Shown here one piece after another: positions 37,093-48,965 of a stretch of DNA of 64,000 nucleotides. This DNA comes from Trametopsis cervina. Lineage: Eukaryota; Basidiomycota; Agaricomycetes; Polyporales; Irpicaceae. The notes below the pieces were generated by a model. The model was not told where the DNA came from, ran no database searches, and saw nothing but the letters and a program-made list of their open reading frames with translations. The stretch's first letter is position 1, and each line of letters opens with the position of its first letter. Position numbers and translations under genes: made by a program. The stretch is taken from positions 914,589 through 978,588 of the forward strand of contig MU278356.1 in the NCBI GenBank assembly GCA_022385755.1, written 5' to 3'.

Positions 37093-38745
37093 TGGGTGGT
37101 AGTTAGAACGAGCTGAAGTTTCTGGAGATGACCGACGCTCCCATAACGGGTGTGGTTATATACCTTCCACGCGAGAGGGCGGCGCGTTTAGATCTAATAT
37201 TAAGCACACGCGCAGAGCCCGCTGCCCGTGACTTACGGGAGTTTCTTCTGCAGGATTTAGAGCATTGCACGCTGGGTTTGTAACACCGAAGCCAATGCTG
37301 TGAGTGATGCCACCCACAAAAATTTTGACTCCTGAGGGGGAACACGCCGAACCCTAGCTGATATGGCGCCACGAAAGTCACTCTTGGCCACGCGTCGCAA
37401 CAACAGGGTTCATGTGGAGATCGAATATGACTCCGTTGAGATGCATTCCGGCCGACGTGGTCGAGAAATGAGGGGGCAGCAGCTCATCCTGCCTCCGAGC
37501 TCGCAGCTATCGGAATACTCTAACTGAGTTTAAACCATGCCCGAGCTGTCCAATATCGCTTGACGCTCGGCCAACCAGATTTATCACTTTACCGGCAACG
37601 CGTACTGAATTGGTTCCGATAAGTTGTGTACCTGCCGTAAAGTCCGCTGTTAATAGATCTGGACTAGTGACGCGTTCCGGTACACACCAGCCTGAGGCCA
37701 GCACGTACTCACCCGTTATCATACGCACTGATCCTATTCACCAGAGTAGATCCTAGATGCTGTGCTGAAAGCATAGCCATTTCGTGACCGCGGGGTCATT
37801 TTGTGGATTTACAACAGTCGTACGCGAAGTCGAGATGGAAGTTGTCGCCGCATCAGCCCATAATGATACTGGCGTCAGCAAAGACGCTCATGTGTCGGGA
37901 GCCGACGTTGCCCCTAAACCCGAGCAGCACCGTCGCATCACCCTCACGTAGAACCTAGTCGTTAAGTTACGTTTGTAAGCGCGACAAAAAGCTCCAAAGA
38001 GCAACTGATAGACTTCTAAATTTTACAGCGGTTCCGCGATGGAGTCGAGCTGAATCAGCATTTCAGCTAACAAAACTGTGGGGGACGCGACAACTGAGTT
38101 GGCCATCACCCGAGTGAGCCGAGGCAGCAGTTTTGATAAGTAAGCCACACACGCAGTCCATACGAGATTGTGAGACGCTGTGTGGACCTGTGGGTGAAGG
38201 AATGGATCTGAGTCAACTGCGACGGTCGCGGGTTGACCACCACTCATTACACTTAGTAAGCATGATAACACGGCACCGTGAAGCGCTAGAGCACTCGCGT
38301 CTTTCCTTAAGAGGAAGTGTTCTCGTCCATATAAGGCAGGTACTGGCTTTAACGCTCGTATCCATCCCGAGATCACATCGGCTCACGTCATTCCATACTC
38401 ACCCGAGAGACGCTTTCTGTTCCGATCCCTCTTCGTCTCGCACACTACCGTACCACGTAGAAGTAGAAGTCACGGAAAATGTTGCGGCGGATAAACAACA
38501 CTCAGACGTGATGCATATGCATAGCCAATCGACTGTCCATAAGACGTCAATGGAATCGGACTAATAAATACCGGTACTACGATACAAGGAACTCCGGACT
38601 AAGATAGGGACACAGTTGACAAGTGAACAAGAGGTCCCGTCGGAGAACGATAGTACATTCCGTCTAACAGCACACAGCGGGACATGTCTTCGGCCACAAT
38701 CGGAGCAATAGATACGAGACTCGTCATCACAGCGTGGCAATGGCC
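37093..38745. other. 1.65-kb region between TF-A and TF-B
   Basis: Contains the TF-A promoter and the TF-B 3' end. Two opposed open frames overlap: 38023-38376 (minus, 117 codons) and 38133-38564 (plus, 143 codons). Another lies at 37507-37728 (minus). The minus frame at 38023-38376 has smooth, protein-like composition but no motif I can name, and no confident splice partners. No match to the neighbouring regulators was seen. Confidence 0.5.
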
Positions 38746-40786
38746 TCACGCATTCTGGCAACCTGATTTTCTAAAGTTGCGAGTCAGCCTTCCTGTATCA
38801 AGAAGCGGAGCGGGTGAAAGAAAGAAAAAACAACACACCAATGAACGGAGCAAAGGAGAGTCCGCTCAGATCTGTGCACAGTTGGTTGAGTGCAACAAAA
38901 AACTGCTCTTCTCCGGGGACCGCAGTAGTGGCCGCCCACGCAGCACGAGAGCTACGGATAGAGCGGATCCCAAGAATTAGGGCATCGCTGGCAGTACTCG
39001 CAAGAACCTATGGCCACAACATTCAGAAAAATGCCAGTTCCGATCATAATCTGGTACTTGCTCCGATAACGGGGTTCACGATGCCGAGATTGTGTACTTC
39101 GAGGCTATGCATGACACGTATCGTGGTGTTGGCCGCGGTCAAGCATCTGGTCAACGATGTCGAACTGCGATTTAGGAACGGCCTATGCAACTGGATGGAT
39201 GCACAGTGACAGATGGCATGAATCAGTAGAAGCATGTGAGCGGTATCCCCAGAAGACTGGGAGGGCCGTTGGAGAGGAGGAAGCGTGTGCTTGAACGCCT
39301 CGATTGACGTATCCAGGGCAGATATAGTTGCTTGAAAATCAGGTCCGTCTGCACAAAATACAAAAGGATCAGAGACACGCTAATAAATCTGCACCGTAAT
39401 GGTTAGTGGAAAATGGGATACGTACTTCCGTCATAGGACGCAAAGTCATTCGCCCTATCGTACAATGCTGAGGCTTTAGCAAGCATAGCAAGGTGCGACG
39501 GCTCATTATCTACAAGCACATCTGCAAAGAACCGCCTGGTCGTTGCCCCAACATTCCCTCGCAAAGATGCCGGCAACTATACGAACGAAGGCCCGTCAAT
39601 TTGATATCCCCACATGTAAATAGCCACAGATGGTATCTTACCTGGCGGTACATATCCGTCGTCAAGGGCCATGGGGTATCGATAACCGTGCCGGGTTCCT
39701 GATTTTCGTTGATCATGGATGGGATGGCGAGAGCCGTGGCCCAAGTCTTGTCCAGCAGAAAGACGGTCCACCATGCGTGAATCCGCTCGCCTTCGTCTAC
39801 CCAGTCAATTGGAGGAGGCAAGTACGCTTGTCCGGCGGGAGAAAACGCCAGAGGAGGAGGACCGCCCCCGCCGCTCAAGATCTTGTGTAGGTTGCACATG
39901 TAGGCAAGTGAGACGGCGGCGCTCGCATGGAACTTGCCTTCAAGCAACCGATTGTTGTGAAAGAAGTAGTACGCGAGAAGAATCTCCGCCTGAAGCACGT
40001 AAAGTGGGCTGGACTGCTGCTGCTGTGCAGAAGACAGTGCCATGTGCACACTGCGCAGAGCCCGACCGAGAAACCTTGGCTCATGCTGTACGTACTGCGG
40101 GTTGGCCGACAAGTTGATCCCCCATAAATAGATAACGCTTCGTAGCACAGCGGCAGGGCGAGGTAAGTTGGCTGTTGGAGAAGCCATACTGCCAACGAAA
40201 CGGTTAGGGTCGAAGAAAAAACCAAGCTTCGACGAATGACGCATGAAGAATTGCACTCTGCGACGTCATGTCAGCATGGGATATTTAAAGGTGTCAAAAT
40301 GTCACTGACAAAATCTGCTGCATACGTGTCGGGGGCTCCGGCATATCCCACCAGTTGGCTTGGGATAACTGCTGGGAGGCAGCAGCAGCGGTAGCAACAG
40401 GAAGGCTCTGAGCATTTGCATAGGGGTCGTGGAGGCGAACCAGACTAGGGTCATCTTGCTCAAGTTCTGCTATCCTGGATTCCAGCTGAGAGATATGCTG
40501 CTCCAGTACTCGAGCGGTTGAAGGGGATGATCCTTCGTTGTATTCGCATTCAGCGGCACGATTGAACCGTAAACATTGGTTACAAGTTGGCTGGTTCCCG
40601 TCACATTTCTGGGGGTGATAAGTCAGTTTCGAGTGTGCTACACTGAACTAAGGAACACGCGCCATTTTTCTTTTCCTACTCAATTGTTCAAATTAGATGT
40701 TGATTACAGGTCAAAGCGGAAGGGACTGACCTGCAAGGAACACATGCCTTTCCACGAGCAAGATGCTGAGGGATTTCGCTAGACAT
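38746..40786 (-). CDS. Zn2Cys6 transcription factor (TF-B) with two GC-AG introns
   Basis: Eight exons on the minus strand: 40786-40731, 40675-40663, 40608-40310, 40257-39642, 39576-39426, 39348-39062, 39007-38839, 38792-38746; 545 residues in frame. Zinc cluster Cys15, 18, 25, 32, 35 and 44; then a coiled-coil stretch (VLEQHISQLESRIAELEQD) and a fungal transcription factor domain with the hallmark DEGERIHAWWTVFLLDK. It is a paralogue of TF-A: same domain order, same 13-nt exon 2 coding the loop of the zinc cluster, and introns at matching places. Unusually, two introns start with GC instead of GT: after exon 2 (GCGCGT at 40662) and after exon 6 (GCAAGT at 39061). In both cases the nearest GT would break the frame. 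A Gly-rich insert (SGGGGPPP) and a Gln run lie inside the regulatory domain. Target genes are unknown. It diverges from ARP8. Confidence 0.88.
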
Positions 40787-41574
40787 TTCTTGAATACAGA
40801 GAGCACTGCTGAGAGTCTGTATGGAACTGACACCCTCTCCACGCACACATTCTCTTATACTGGAACTTGTCCGTGGAGTGATGCCACTCAAAGACGGGCT
40901 CGGGCGAGCGTAGGATTAGTACATGGCTGCGACTCATCCAAGGCCATGCCTCCGACGTATGCTATCCTCTCGCATCTCGAAGAGCGCACTTTTCTTGTCG
41001 TTCCGATCAAGAAAATTAGCGATCATCTGTAGAAAGTTAGGTCAGTTCTAGACAATGTTGAGATGACGGGTGCTGTTACAAAAAGTTGCCTGAAGGACCT
41101 TGTGCTCGAGATGGCTCCGGTGTGGCTTGCTGGTATGTCATCATGTCCGAGTACATTCCAGGGCAGTGACCTTGAAGCTTCTGCGGGCAAAGGAGAGACA
41201 AGCGTATCAATCGCCCACCGGTAGGCAACTGAGAAGAGCCCGCCCACCAGACCCAGTTGTTTCTCGTCGGCATGAAATGAGTAAACCTTGTTGTCTACTA
41301 GCGGCGTATACTAACACGGATGACTACGACGGGAAGCAAGGCTTGGGGATGATCCCGATGCCGATCGACACGTGGAATGCACGTGCGCAGCATCATTACT
41401 CTAACCCTGCTGTGTTCGGTCTCCATTTCGCTCGCGGCCAACTTCAATACGCGAACAAGCTGTGGCTAAGAAGCGAACGCTGCGGAATCCGTATACACCG
41501 CCTGGCGGCCATTCTAGCTCGTGCGCCCATAAACAAAGACAATATCTTGATTTTACTCTATACGCTCGACCGCC
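40787..41574. promoter_or_regulatory. Divergent region between TF-B and ARP8
   Basis: 788 bp separate the two start codons. An open frame at 41100-41600 (plus) overlaps the ARP8 start in another frame and has no recognisable content, so I treat it as chance. No clear TATA box was found. Confidence 0.5.
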
Positions 41575-44564
41575 ATGCCTCGCGGTATACCAAGAACTAA
41601 GCAGGATGAATCTGCGATGCGATTCACTTCATTCCATGTGCCGCTGCCGTAAGTTCTCGATGAGCACTCACCGTTTCACGGCCTTGTCCTGCAAATGCTC
41701 ATCTATCACTGGGACAGGGCGAACCCTAAAAACATGGGCACAACGTATCTGAAGTCTGATAGCCAGACGTTATGGGCCCGGAATGCTGCGAAGATACACG
41801 CGGCGAACAGAAACCGTGCACTAGGCGATGATATCAGTATGCTACCACCCACTGAGGTACAACCAACGCCGTGCAATACTACTAGCGCCGCTGATGTAAC
41901 TGCAACTAGGGCAGACGTGGCTCTAAAGTCCTGGTCATTCATCCCGGCACACGCTGGATCAGGATAGGCAGAGCATCAGACGTGACGCCTTTGTCCGTGC
42001 CTAACGTCATAGCTCGGAAACATAGGCCACCTGTGCCGCCGCTCAGGTACGTTGAGGGTGTTTCGCGTCCTCGCAAAGATCGCGAGCGCGGTCAAGTAAG
42101 CACCGTAGCGCAAGCAGGCGACGAATATTCTGTTTTGCAAGCCTCCGATGACCCTGTAGGTCCACACAGTAATGGTCTTTGTGTCCGCTTACCCTGTCCC
42201 AACCTTTCTCAGTTCGACAACAAGGTGGCAGCCATTCAAATCTCGCTTCGTGATCGGATGAGGTTTTACAAGTTGCGAGTTACAACGAATGCAGCCAACA
42301 TTGCTACGACTTTTAACGAGCAATTTACTCCAGAGACAATCCCGGAGAGCAACGACCCGTTCCGTGTTGACTGGGTAAGTTCGGCCGAGGAAGAGCACAT
42401 CGTGGGAGAGAAGGTAGAATATCATGCGAAAAGAAATGGCTTCTATTAACGCTCGCTATACATCGTTAGGCCTTACGTCTGTCGGACCCAGAAGCCCAAG
42501 GATACTTTCTGCGCTGGCCGATCTCCGGTGGAAACTTCAATACCAGAGACTATTCTTCGAGACAGTTCGTCCTCAACGATGTTGAAACTATAATCGGGGA
42601 TACTCTGAGAGAAAAATTGAACATTACTCCGAACATATACAAAGTAAGCATGATAGGATGTCTTGCTGCTTTCTATTGACCGTGGGCATAGGACTATTCG
42701 GTAGTACTTGTTATTCCTGATTTTTATGATCGCAACTATGTGGAAAATATGTGTCAGATCCTTCTCCGGTCAATGGGGTTCAAACAGCTATGTGTTCAAC
42801 AAGTAATAAATGACCCTTAACTTTCTGGGCTATTGCCAGCTGAACTGCGCTTGCCTTTAGGAATCGCTTGCGGCCACGTATGGTGCCGGTATCTCAAACG
42901 GCTGTGTCGTGGACATGGGCGCAGCTACAACCAGTATAGCGTGTGTTGACGATGGTCTCGTCATTCCCGATACCAGGTGCGTAAGCTGCTCATGTTGGGA
43001 TCCTATCTCCTTGGACGCTGATAAATCTTCATCCTTTACTACGTAGAATGTTCCTCAACATGGGAGGCGACGCTATCACCGAGTTCCTTTATGTTCTTCT
43101 GCAAAAAATCAACTTCCCATATCGTGATTTGAATCTGGCCCGATCATACGACTGGAACGTTATGGAGGACCTTAAAGCGCGTTTATGCACTTTGGCGGAG
43201 GTAAGTACTACTCATGATTTCTGCGAAGCCCTTGCAGAAAGTTCCATGGTTTGCATCCTCCGTAGGGCGATGTGGCGCTGAACTTGTATGACTTCGTGGT
43301 GAGAAGACCAGGCCAGCGTACCGAAAAATATGGTCTCCGTGCCTATGATGAAATCATACTTGCCCCAATGGTAACCATTCCTTTATCTCTGGAAAGCCGT
43401 TCTTCCTTACTGAGACTTCCGCCCTTAGTGTCTGTTCGAACCTCGTGTCATTGAGTTTGAGCAGAAACGAACTGACACGCGTGGTTTCTCATCTCCTGAT
43501 GTCACGGATGAAATTGTCGAGCAAATAGGTGACCACATCGTGAGTTTTGAGCCTATATCAGCCTCCATCTGTCATTCTTGACATGGGTCCTCACTGACAC
43601 CAACATTTATCCTTATCAATATCATTTCATGGCCAGACCCAAGCAATGATGATTTCGACGCAACATCTCATACCCTCGTCTAACCCGACACATGACGCTC
43701 CTCCCATCTTACAGGCCTCGGACTCCCAAGCAGGGAGCACCAACGGCGCTCTTCTCGACGATAAACGCACGTTTATGTTTACTCATATATTCTCAAGCTG
43801 ACGTTCATCTCCGGTTGTCGTTGTCAGCACTACACCCTGACAGCACGGACGCAACGTCTGAAACTGCCAGCGAAACAAACAAAGGAGATGTAACCCCCAT
43901 CCCGTCCACTACAATCACCACGGCTGTGGGAGATGGCTCTGCCGATGCACCGATGGAGATAGTTGATGCGGACGATGCAGATGCAAGACCAACCGTCACT
44001 AATTCCACCGCAGAGCCATCTGCTTCTCATTCGACTTCTCAAGCACATGCACGCACCTACCCTGGAGGATTCTCTATTGACGTCTGTTTCGAAGCCAGTA
44101 AATTGCCACTCGATGTTGCAATCTTCAACAGTGCGCGGGCGGCTGGCGGGGATGAGAAGATCCGCAAGTATCTCCAGGGCGTTCTGGTTGTTGGTGGATG
44201 TGCCCTTGTTCCAGGCATGGCTCACGCCCTTGAAAGCCGGTGCGTGTCTAATATGATGGGCAAGCAACACCGAACACTATCTTACTCCCCTTGATCACAC
44301 TACACAGATTGCAAGCCATCGCAACCCCGTTGGTGCCTAACATGGAAAAGGTTCAGATCATTCCTCCCCCGAAGGACGTTGACCCGCGTGTGTTGGTGTG
44401 GAAAGGAGCAGCCGTGCTTGGTAAGATGGATGGTGTAGCTGAGCTATGGATTACACCAGAGGACTGGGTACCTTCATTCCATTATGCCATACACCGAAGC
44501 TGACACGGTTTTCTAGGATATCTTTGGTATCCGTGGTTTGAAGGAGCGATGTTTCTACCTTTGA
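41575..44564 (+). CDS. ARP8: Actin-related protein 8, INO80 chromatin-remodelling subunit
   Basis: Fourteen exons: 41575-41648, 41718-41856, 41910-42155, 42213-42413, 42470-42643, 42692-42802, 42861-42976, 43047-43200, 43266-43370, 43429-43539, 43637-43770, 43844-44239, 44308-44467, 44517-44564; 722 residues in frame. ARP8 sits with actin and ARP4 in the INO80 complex and helps it bind linker DNA. The start MPRGIPRTKQ leads into the NPKNMGTTYLKSDSQT block seen in fungal ARP8. The actin-fold phosphate-1 strand is VLVIHPGT at 78-85. Later blocks match ARP8: the YFLRWPISGG segment, VVLVIPDFYDR, ESLAATYGAGISNGCVVDMGA, LVVGGCALVPG and VDPRVLVWKGAAVL. An acidic, Thr/Ser-rich insertion encoded by exon 12 interrupts the fold, as is usual in ARP8. 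It ends with DIFGIRGLKERCFYL. Confidence 0.96.
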
Positions 44565-44981
44565 CCAGGGGCTATCCTACTCGTCGGTTGTTTTCTTAAA
44601 TGTAAAGTTGTGCAAGAAAGAATGGATCTGTATATATATGAATGACCGTTAATAGATAGTATCCTGGCTTTGAGTGCCTAAGGACAGTCAGAAGGTGTAT
44701 GGTAATGGGGTGTCTTTTGTATACACAATGTCTAGCGTTGACAGACGACACGTAACTAGCGCAGCACAGCGTAAAACATACAAAAGTCCACAGTCCAGGC
44801 GACATGCTACATAGCGATAAAATGTAGCACACAATTAAAGTCCAAGTGATCGCTGGAACGTCAGGAAACCAACGCTAGTCACGGTTGGCCAATCGGTACT
44901 TAGTTTATTCATTCGTTCCCTTCCGATGCTAAACCACATATGAGAATCAGTTGGGAACATGCCACTGGAACAACAACCGTC
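44565..44981. other. Convergent 3' ends of ARP8 and the RING gene
   Basis: 417 AT-rich bases between two facing stop codons, including a TATATATATGA run near 44632. It should hold both 3' untranslated regions; nothing else was seen. Confidence 0.6.
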
Positions 44982-46243
44982 TTACCGCTCACGGTTGTTC
45001 CATTCCTTTCGTGCTGGGCCACCCTTTTTCCAACCAACAGCCTCTTCACCCCCATCTAAAAAGATCGGTTCGAAGGCTGTACTCTTTTCCTTCCTTGCTC
45101 TCGCTTTACCCTTCCCTTTGCTCGCACTTGTATTCACAGATGGGCTTTCCGGAGACTCTAATGTGCTCTCAAGGGACTCGATATGACGGGTTATTATCTC
45201 TTCAGCAAGACGATTCGGAGCAAACGGGAAGCTTGATGGATCCCGTGGAGGTTGTTCCGGGGTTGTAGGCAATGTCGAACGGCATAGCGGACACTCCAGC
45301 GCCTCGTGCCATCCGCCACAACTCCGATGGAGATGTGTGAAGAACCACTTCAAAAGGCATGTGGCGCAGAATGTGTGGCCACACCGACTTGGCGTGAGTA
45401 AGTAGGGACAAGCACTACGGAGTGGTAGATTAGTGATCACGCGGCCTGTGCGAGGAAGATAAGCAACGCACATAACTTCAAAGCAGCTAAACATGTAAGA
45501 CGGTGTCCGGATTAGCGTGCGACCCCTCCCGCATGACATAGTACTTACAGAGAACATGAAAAGGAATCCTCTAGAATCTTGATAATATCTGCTGCCCGCT
45601 GACCCTGGGCAATCGCATACATCGTTTTGGATTCTTCCTCTCGTCTATCTAGAGCGGCACTGCGCTCAGCTATGGCAGTTTCCTTTGCTTTCAGAGCCTC
45701 TTCGCGTGCAATCAATTCGGCCAGAGGTATGCCAGCACTGTCTTCAAGTGATTTACGCCTTAATTTCAATTCTACATTCTGTGTTGGGATATCCTGAGTG
45801 GGTACGGCACTCCCTGCTAGAGCCCTGGTAGAATTTGGTCGCCCCAATACCACTGAGTTAGTCCGGGGCTGCGAAACAGGAAGGTTTGCAAACGCAGAAC
45901 CAGACAAATCTTGAGTGGCCTCAGACGATAAGGTGGTCAATGAGCTGGAGGACTTGACAAGTTTAGACGGTGACGCCGCATTTCCTCTTGGTCGCTTTCG
46001 AGCTCGGCTGGAGGAAGCCTCAGACGCATCAGCTTGCTGGCGGCGGGCTGCAGTTGCCTTGGGTGTCTCTCTTCGCTGCCGTTTTCGAGCTGCAAACGTA
46101 TCAATGAGGAGCTCATACCAGCGAAATGAAGTGTCCATACGCGGCGCAGGAGCACTATCAGTTACTACCACATCCGAGTCCTCAGCGACGACTTTCTTCT
46201 TCTGACGGTCGCGCAGAGTCATGCCTGTCCTAGTCGTCGACAT
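44982..46243 (-). CDS. RING-finger protein, probable E3 ubiquitin ligase
   Basis: Three exons on the minus strand: 46243-45549, 45486-45472, 45414-44982; 380 residues in frame. The N-terminal half is basic and disordered (KRQRRE, KRPRGN), suggesting a nuclear protein. A Glu/Ala/Lys/Arg-rich coiled coil spans about 175-215. The RING finger follows: C230-x2-C233, C248-x-H250-x2-C253-x2-C256, then C278-x2-C281, with a longer than usual loop (residues 257-277, containing CGGWHEALE). Such fingers recruit an E2 enzyme and pass ubiquitin to substrates; substrates are unknown. The C-terminus is basic (KGKGKARARKEK). Exon 2 is only 15 nt and lies inside the first zinc site. An in-frame ATG at 46303 could extend the protein by 20 residues; I chose 46243 because it precedes the basic region directly, but this is not certain. 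Confidence 0.85.
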
Positions 46244-46560
46244 CTCCGTATGTGAGCAAGTAAATTCGCCCAGCTCGCGCCGTTGATATGATAGGATGAA
46301 CAAGAAGAGCGGCGGCGACGACTCCCTTCACGTCGCGCCAGCGGCAATTAGGGCACGGTCACGTGCACGTTTCTAACTGGGCAGAAGGCCACAATACCTC
46401 AAAGGCGGTAAGTACTAAAGCGGCAGAGCTTCTTTGAATTATGAATACGGCTATGTCATGGATACTTAAACGAGTATATATCAGCTATCTTCAGCTACTG
46501 TAGTTACTTATAAATGAGCGTCCACATTGTGCTATGTCTCACGCGCGGTGTTGCTCGCAT
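46244..46560. other. Region between GH5 stop and RING start
   Basis: 317 bp holding the RING-gene promoter and the GH5 3' end; both genes are on the minus strand, so they are tandem. Nothing else was seen. Confidence 0.5.
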
Positions 46561-48906
46561 TTAGTTAGTAGTCGCGTTCCTGTAAGAATCGCAAACGTGG
46601 GGGTCGTTGTATTTAGAGGGGTCCTTAGTAAGGTATCCTCTCTTAACGCCTTCGAGATATGACCTGGCAGCAATCATGCATTAGAACTCGCACTGACATT
46701 GGCACAATGAGAGGACTGTACCATTGACGAGCCAGATCGCCGGCCTGTTCTGAGATTTCGGTCTTGAAATTCCAAAACTACAGAGGTCCAGTCAGTTTGG
46801 TGCCCGAGCGAACGGAAGTCGCGAAAATTTGCTTACGACCCATCCGGCACCCTTGCTGTATGCCAATTTCTGCGCGTCAGCCCATTTGAACAGGAACGCG
46901 TCTGTTGCCGTGAACTGGGTAGGTAACCCCCACTCGCCGAACCATAGAGGGCTATTTCCGAGAGCAGCGTCTGCCTCAACCCGTTGCAAGTCTATCATTC
47001 TTATCAGTGTCATAACGTCTCAAGATGCAAACAAAGACATACTGCAAATGCTGGTCAAGTATGCATCTTCGTTGGCGTCAGCAACTCCCTGCGCTTATCA
47101 GCAAAACGTTGGCACAACTGAGATAGAAAGGGGGCTTACACCAAAGCTACCATCCAACAATCAGCCAACGCTCGATACAAGCGGGATTAGGGGACTTACC
47201 TGTAATAGAGGTGATTGTCGTAGCCCTGTGGTCCGATAGTAGCGGAGGCGGGATTGGCAGGGCTGTTGTACTGCCAGTTGATATCCATGAAGCTGGCGGT
47301 CCGAACACGTAAGAAACAATGTTCTGTATAATGATAGTCGGATAATCTGCTTACTTAGCTACGAGCGGTGATCGCTGGTTGTGTACCGGCGCGGAAGAAA
47401 GCTGGAAGTTGAAGATTGTTGGAATGGCGAGTTGAAACCCAACTTGTGCTAGAATAGGCGCAGCATCTCTGAGTACGGATTTGATTTCGTCGGTGAAAAT
47501 ACCACCGGACGAGGTGGTGGCAGCGCCTGTGAGGGCGGCAGTGAAATTGGTGGTGGAGACTTTGAAGCTCAGTTGTTCGCCCGGTACCGGAATGCCGAGA
47601 AGAAGCTCAACGGCACGAATCGTTTTCACGAAGTTCTTCTGGACTGTAAACAGACGCTTAGATCAGTGGATATCTGAAAGGTAGTAAGGGACATACAGTC
47701 GCCGTAGCCAGGGGTTTGGGTTGCATCCATGATAGGTTCTGGGCCCAGCGTAAGTGTTATCTCGGAGAATGGGATTAAGAAGCGTACCATTGACCGCTTC
47801 GATGGCAAATACAGACCCGAAGTTAGGATCCAGATGTGAGAGCGCAGTCATAACAGCGGTCCATACAAGCGCTCTATGGTAATTGTAATCGGTCTGCGTT
47901 CATGTTTATTGGGATTCACTACGACATGAGTAGAAGGAATGACTCACGTAGAACTCCACGTCCTGAGTGCATCTATAGAGTCGGTGTCAGAATCACTGGT
48001 AGCTTGAGCGACAACATCGACCATTCTCACCGCCCAGTGAACTGTTGTCCGGCGGTTTGGACGCCAGGCAATGCATGGTGATCCAAAATAACTTGAATGC
48101 CGGCAGCCTTCAACCAACTGAGTCCTCGTTGCTATACATGAAACATGAGATTGAAACACGACGTATGTCCCTTCCGGCAACGTACGAGATATTTGAGACC
48201 ACCTCGGGGGTAATACTCCGTCTTTCTGTCGACGAGAGCTTCGACGAGCCAATAACCAAGCTAAGTATTAAGCGTCAGAGTTAGGACAAATTGCTATTTG
48301 AGAACAATGGAAACTCAAGATACTGACCGGAATGCGAACAGTATTGATACCTGCCGCCTTGAGTTGTGATACGATGTCTTGTGTGAACCAAGTATCCCTG
48401 ACGTGATGAACTTGAGAGGATGTATTAAATGTGATTGTTCACGTCATACCAATGCTTCGCAAACGCTTGGTCGACAGTTTTAGGGTAGGCTTGTGCATAT
48501 GCGCTAGTAGCAAATCAGACGAGTGAGCACGCATTGTCGGTGCCAGCCCTATCAGCCACCAAAGAGTAGGTCACTTACAACTCGCTTGCAATACATTGCG
48601 AACAATCACTGCAAGTTTCACCGCCCATAGCAGCCCATTCTGTCATACCAACCGTGTAAACAAGCCAAGTGACAATTGCATGTCCACTAGCTGCACATAC
48701 CTGCAGGCAGCATCCATGCCTCAAGAACCAACCTATCAATGACCTACCGCGTCAGCGTGTGGTACATGAAACTAAGCTGATGAGGCCTACCATGAACCAA
48801 GATTTACTCCATATATTTTGTCAGGACCTGCAGCCTTTGGAACAACTCCTGCAAAAACGGTAGAGGCGGCTTGCAGCAGAGCGAGAACCGAGACGAACGC
48901 CTTCAT
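46561..48906 (-). CDS. Secreted glycoside hydrolase family 5 enzyme
   Basis: Seventeen exons on the minus strand: 48906-48791, 48732-48701, 48639-48579, 48503-48450, 48397-48328, 48260-48186, 48131-48031, 47972-47948, 47893-47788, 47738-47697, 47643-47355, 47292-47200, 47146-47140, 47088-47043, 46991-46837, 46777-46722, 46663-46561; 476 residues in frame. A signal peptide (about residues 1-19, MKAFVSVLALLQAASTVFA) directs secretion. The TIM-barrel motifs are present: INTVRIPLGYW, VILDHHALPG, acid/base Glu214 in VNEP, and nucleophile Glu392 in WFGEWG. It resembles fungal exo-beta-1,3-glucanase-type GH5 enzymes, so a cell-wall or plant glucan substrate is likely; the subfamily is not assigned. 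Exon 13 is only 7 nt (CTTTGGT) and supplies the Ser-Phe-Gly of YYSFGG. Two TATA boxes stand upstream. Confidence 0.93.
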
Positions 48907-48946
48907 CTTGCCAATGAGTTCGGGGTGAGCGAATGACGGAAGCCGG

Positions 48947-48965
48947 CTTTTATAAGTCTTTTATA
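48947..48965 (-). promoter_or_regulatory. Tandem TATA boxes of the GH5 gene
   Basis: On the minus strand, TATAAAAG occurs at 48954-48947 and again at 48965-48958, about 41 and 52 bases upstream of the GH5 start codon. Such boxes are typical of strongly inducible fungal genes. The short distance implies a very short leader. Confidence 0.6.

Noticed and set aside
37835..38100. Possible plus-strand two-exon gene starting MEVVAASAHND
   Set aside because: One join can be made, but it soon ends and matches nothing I know. The evidence is too thin to call a gene.
41100..41600. 166-codon frame in front of ARP8
   Set aside because: It overlaps the ARP8 start in another frame and shows no recognisable content. 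The ARP8 start at 41575 is supported by its conserved N-terminal block.
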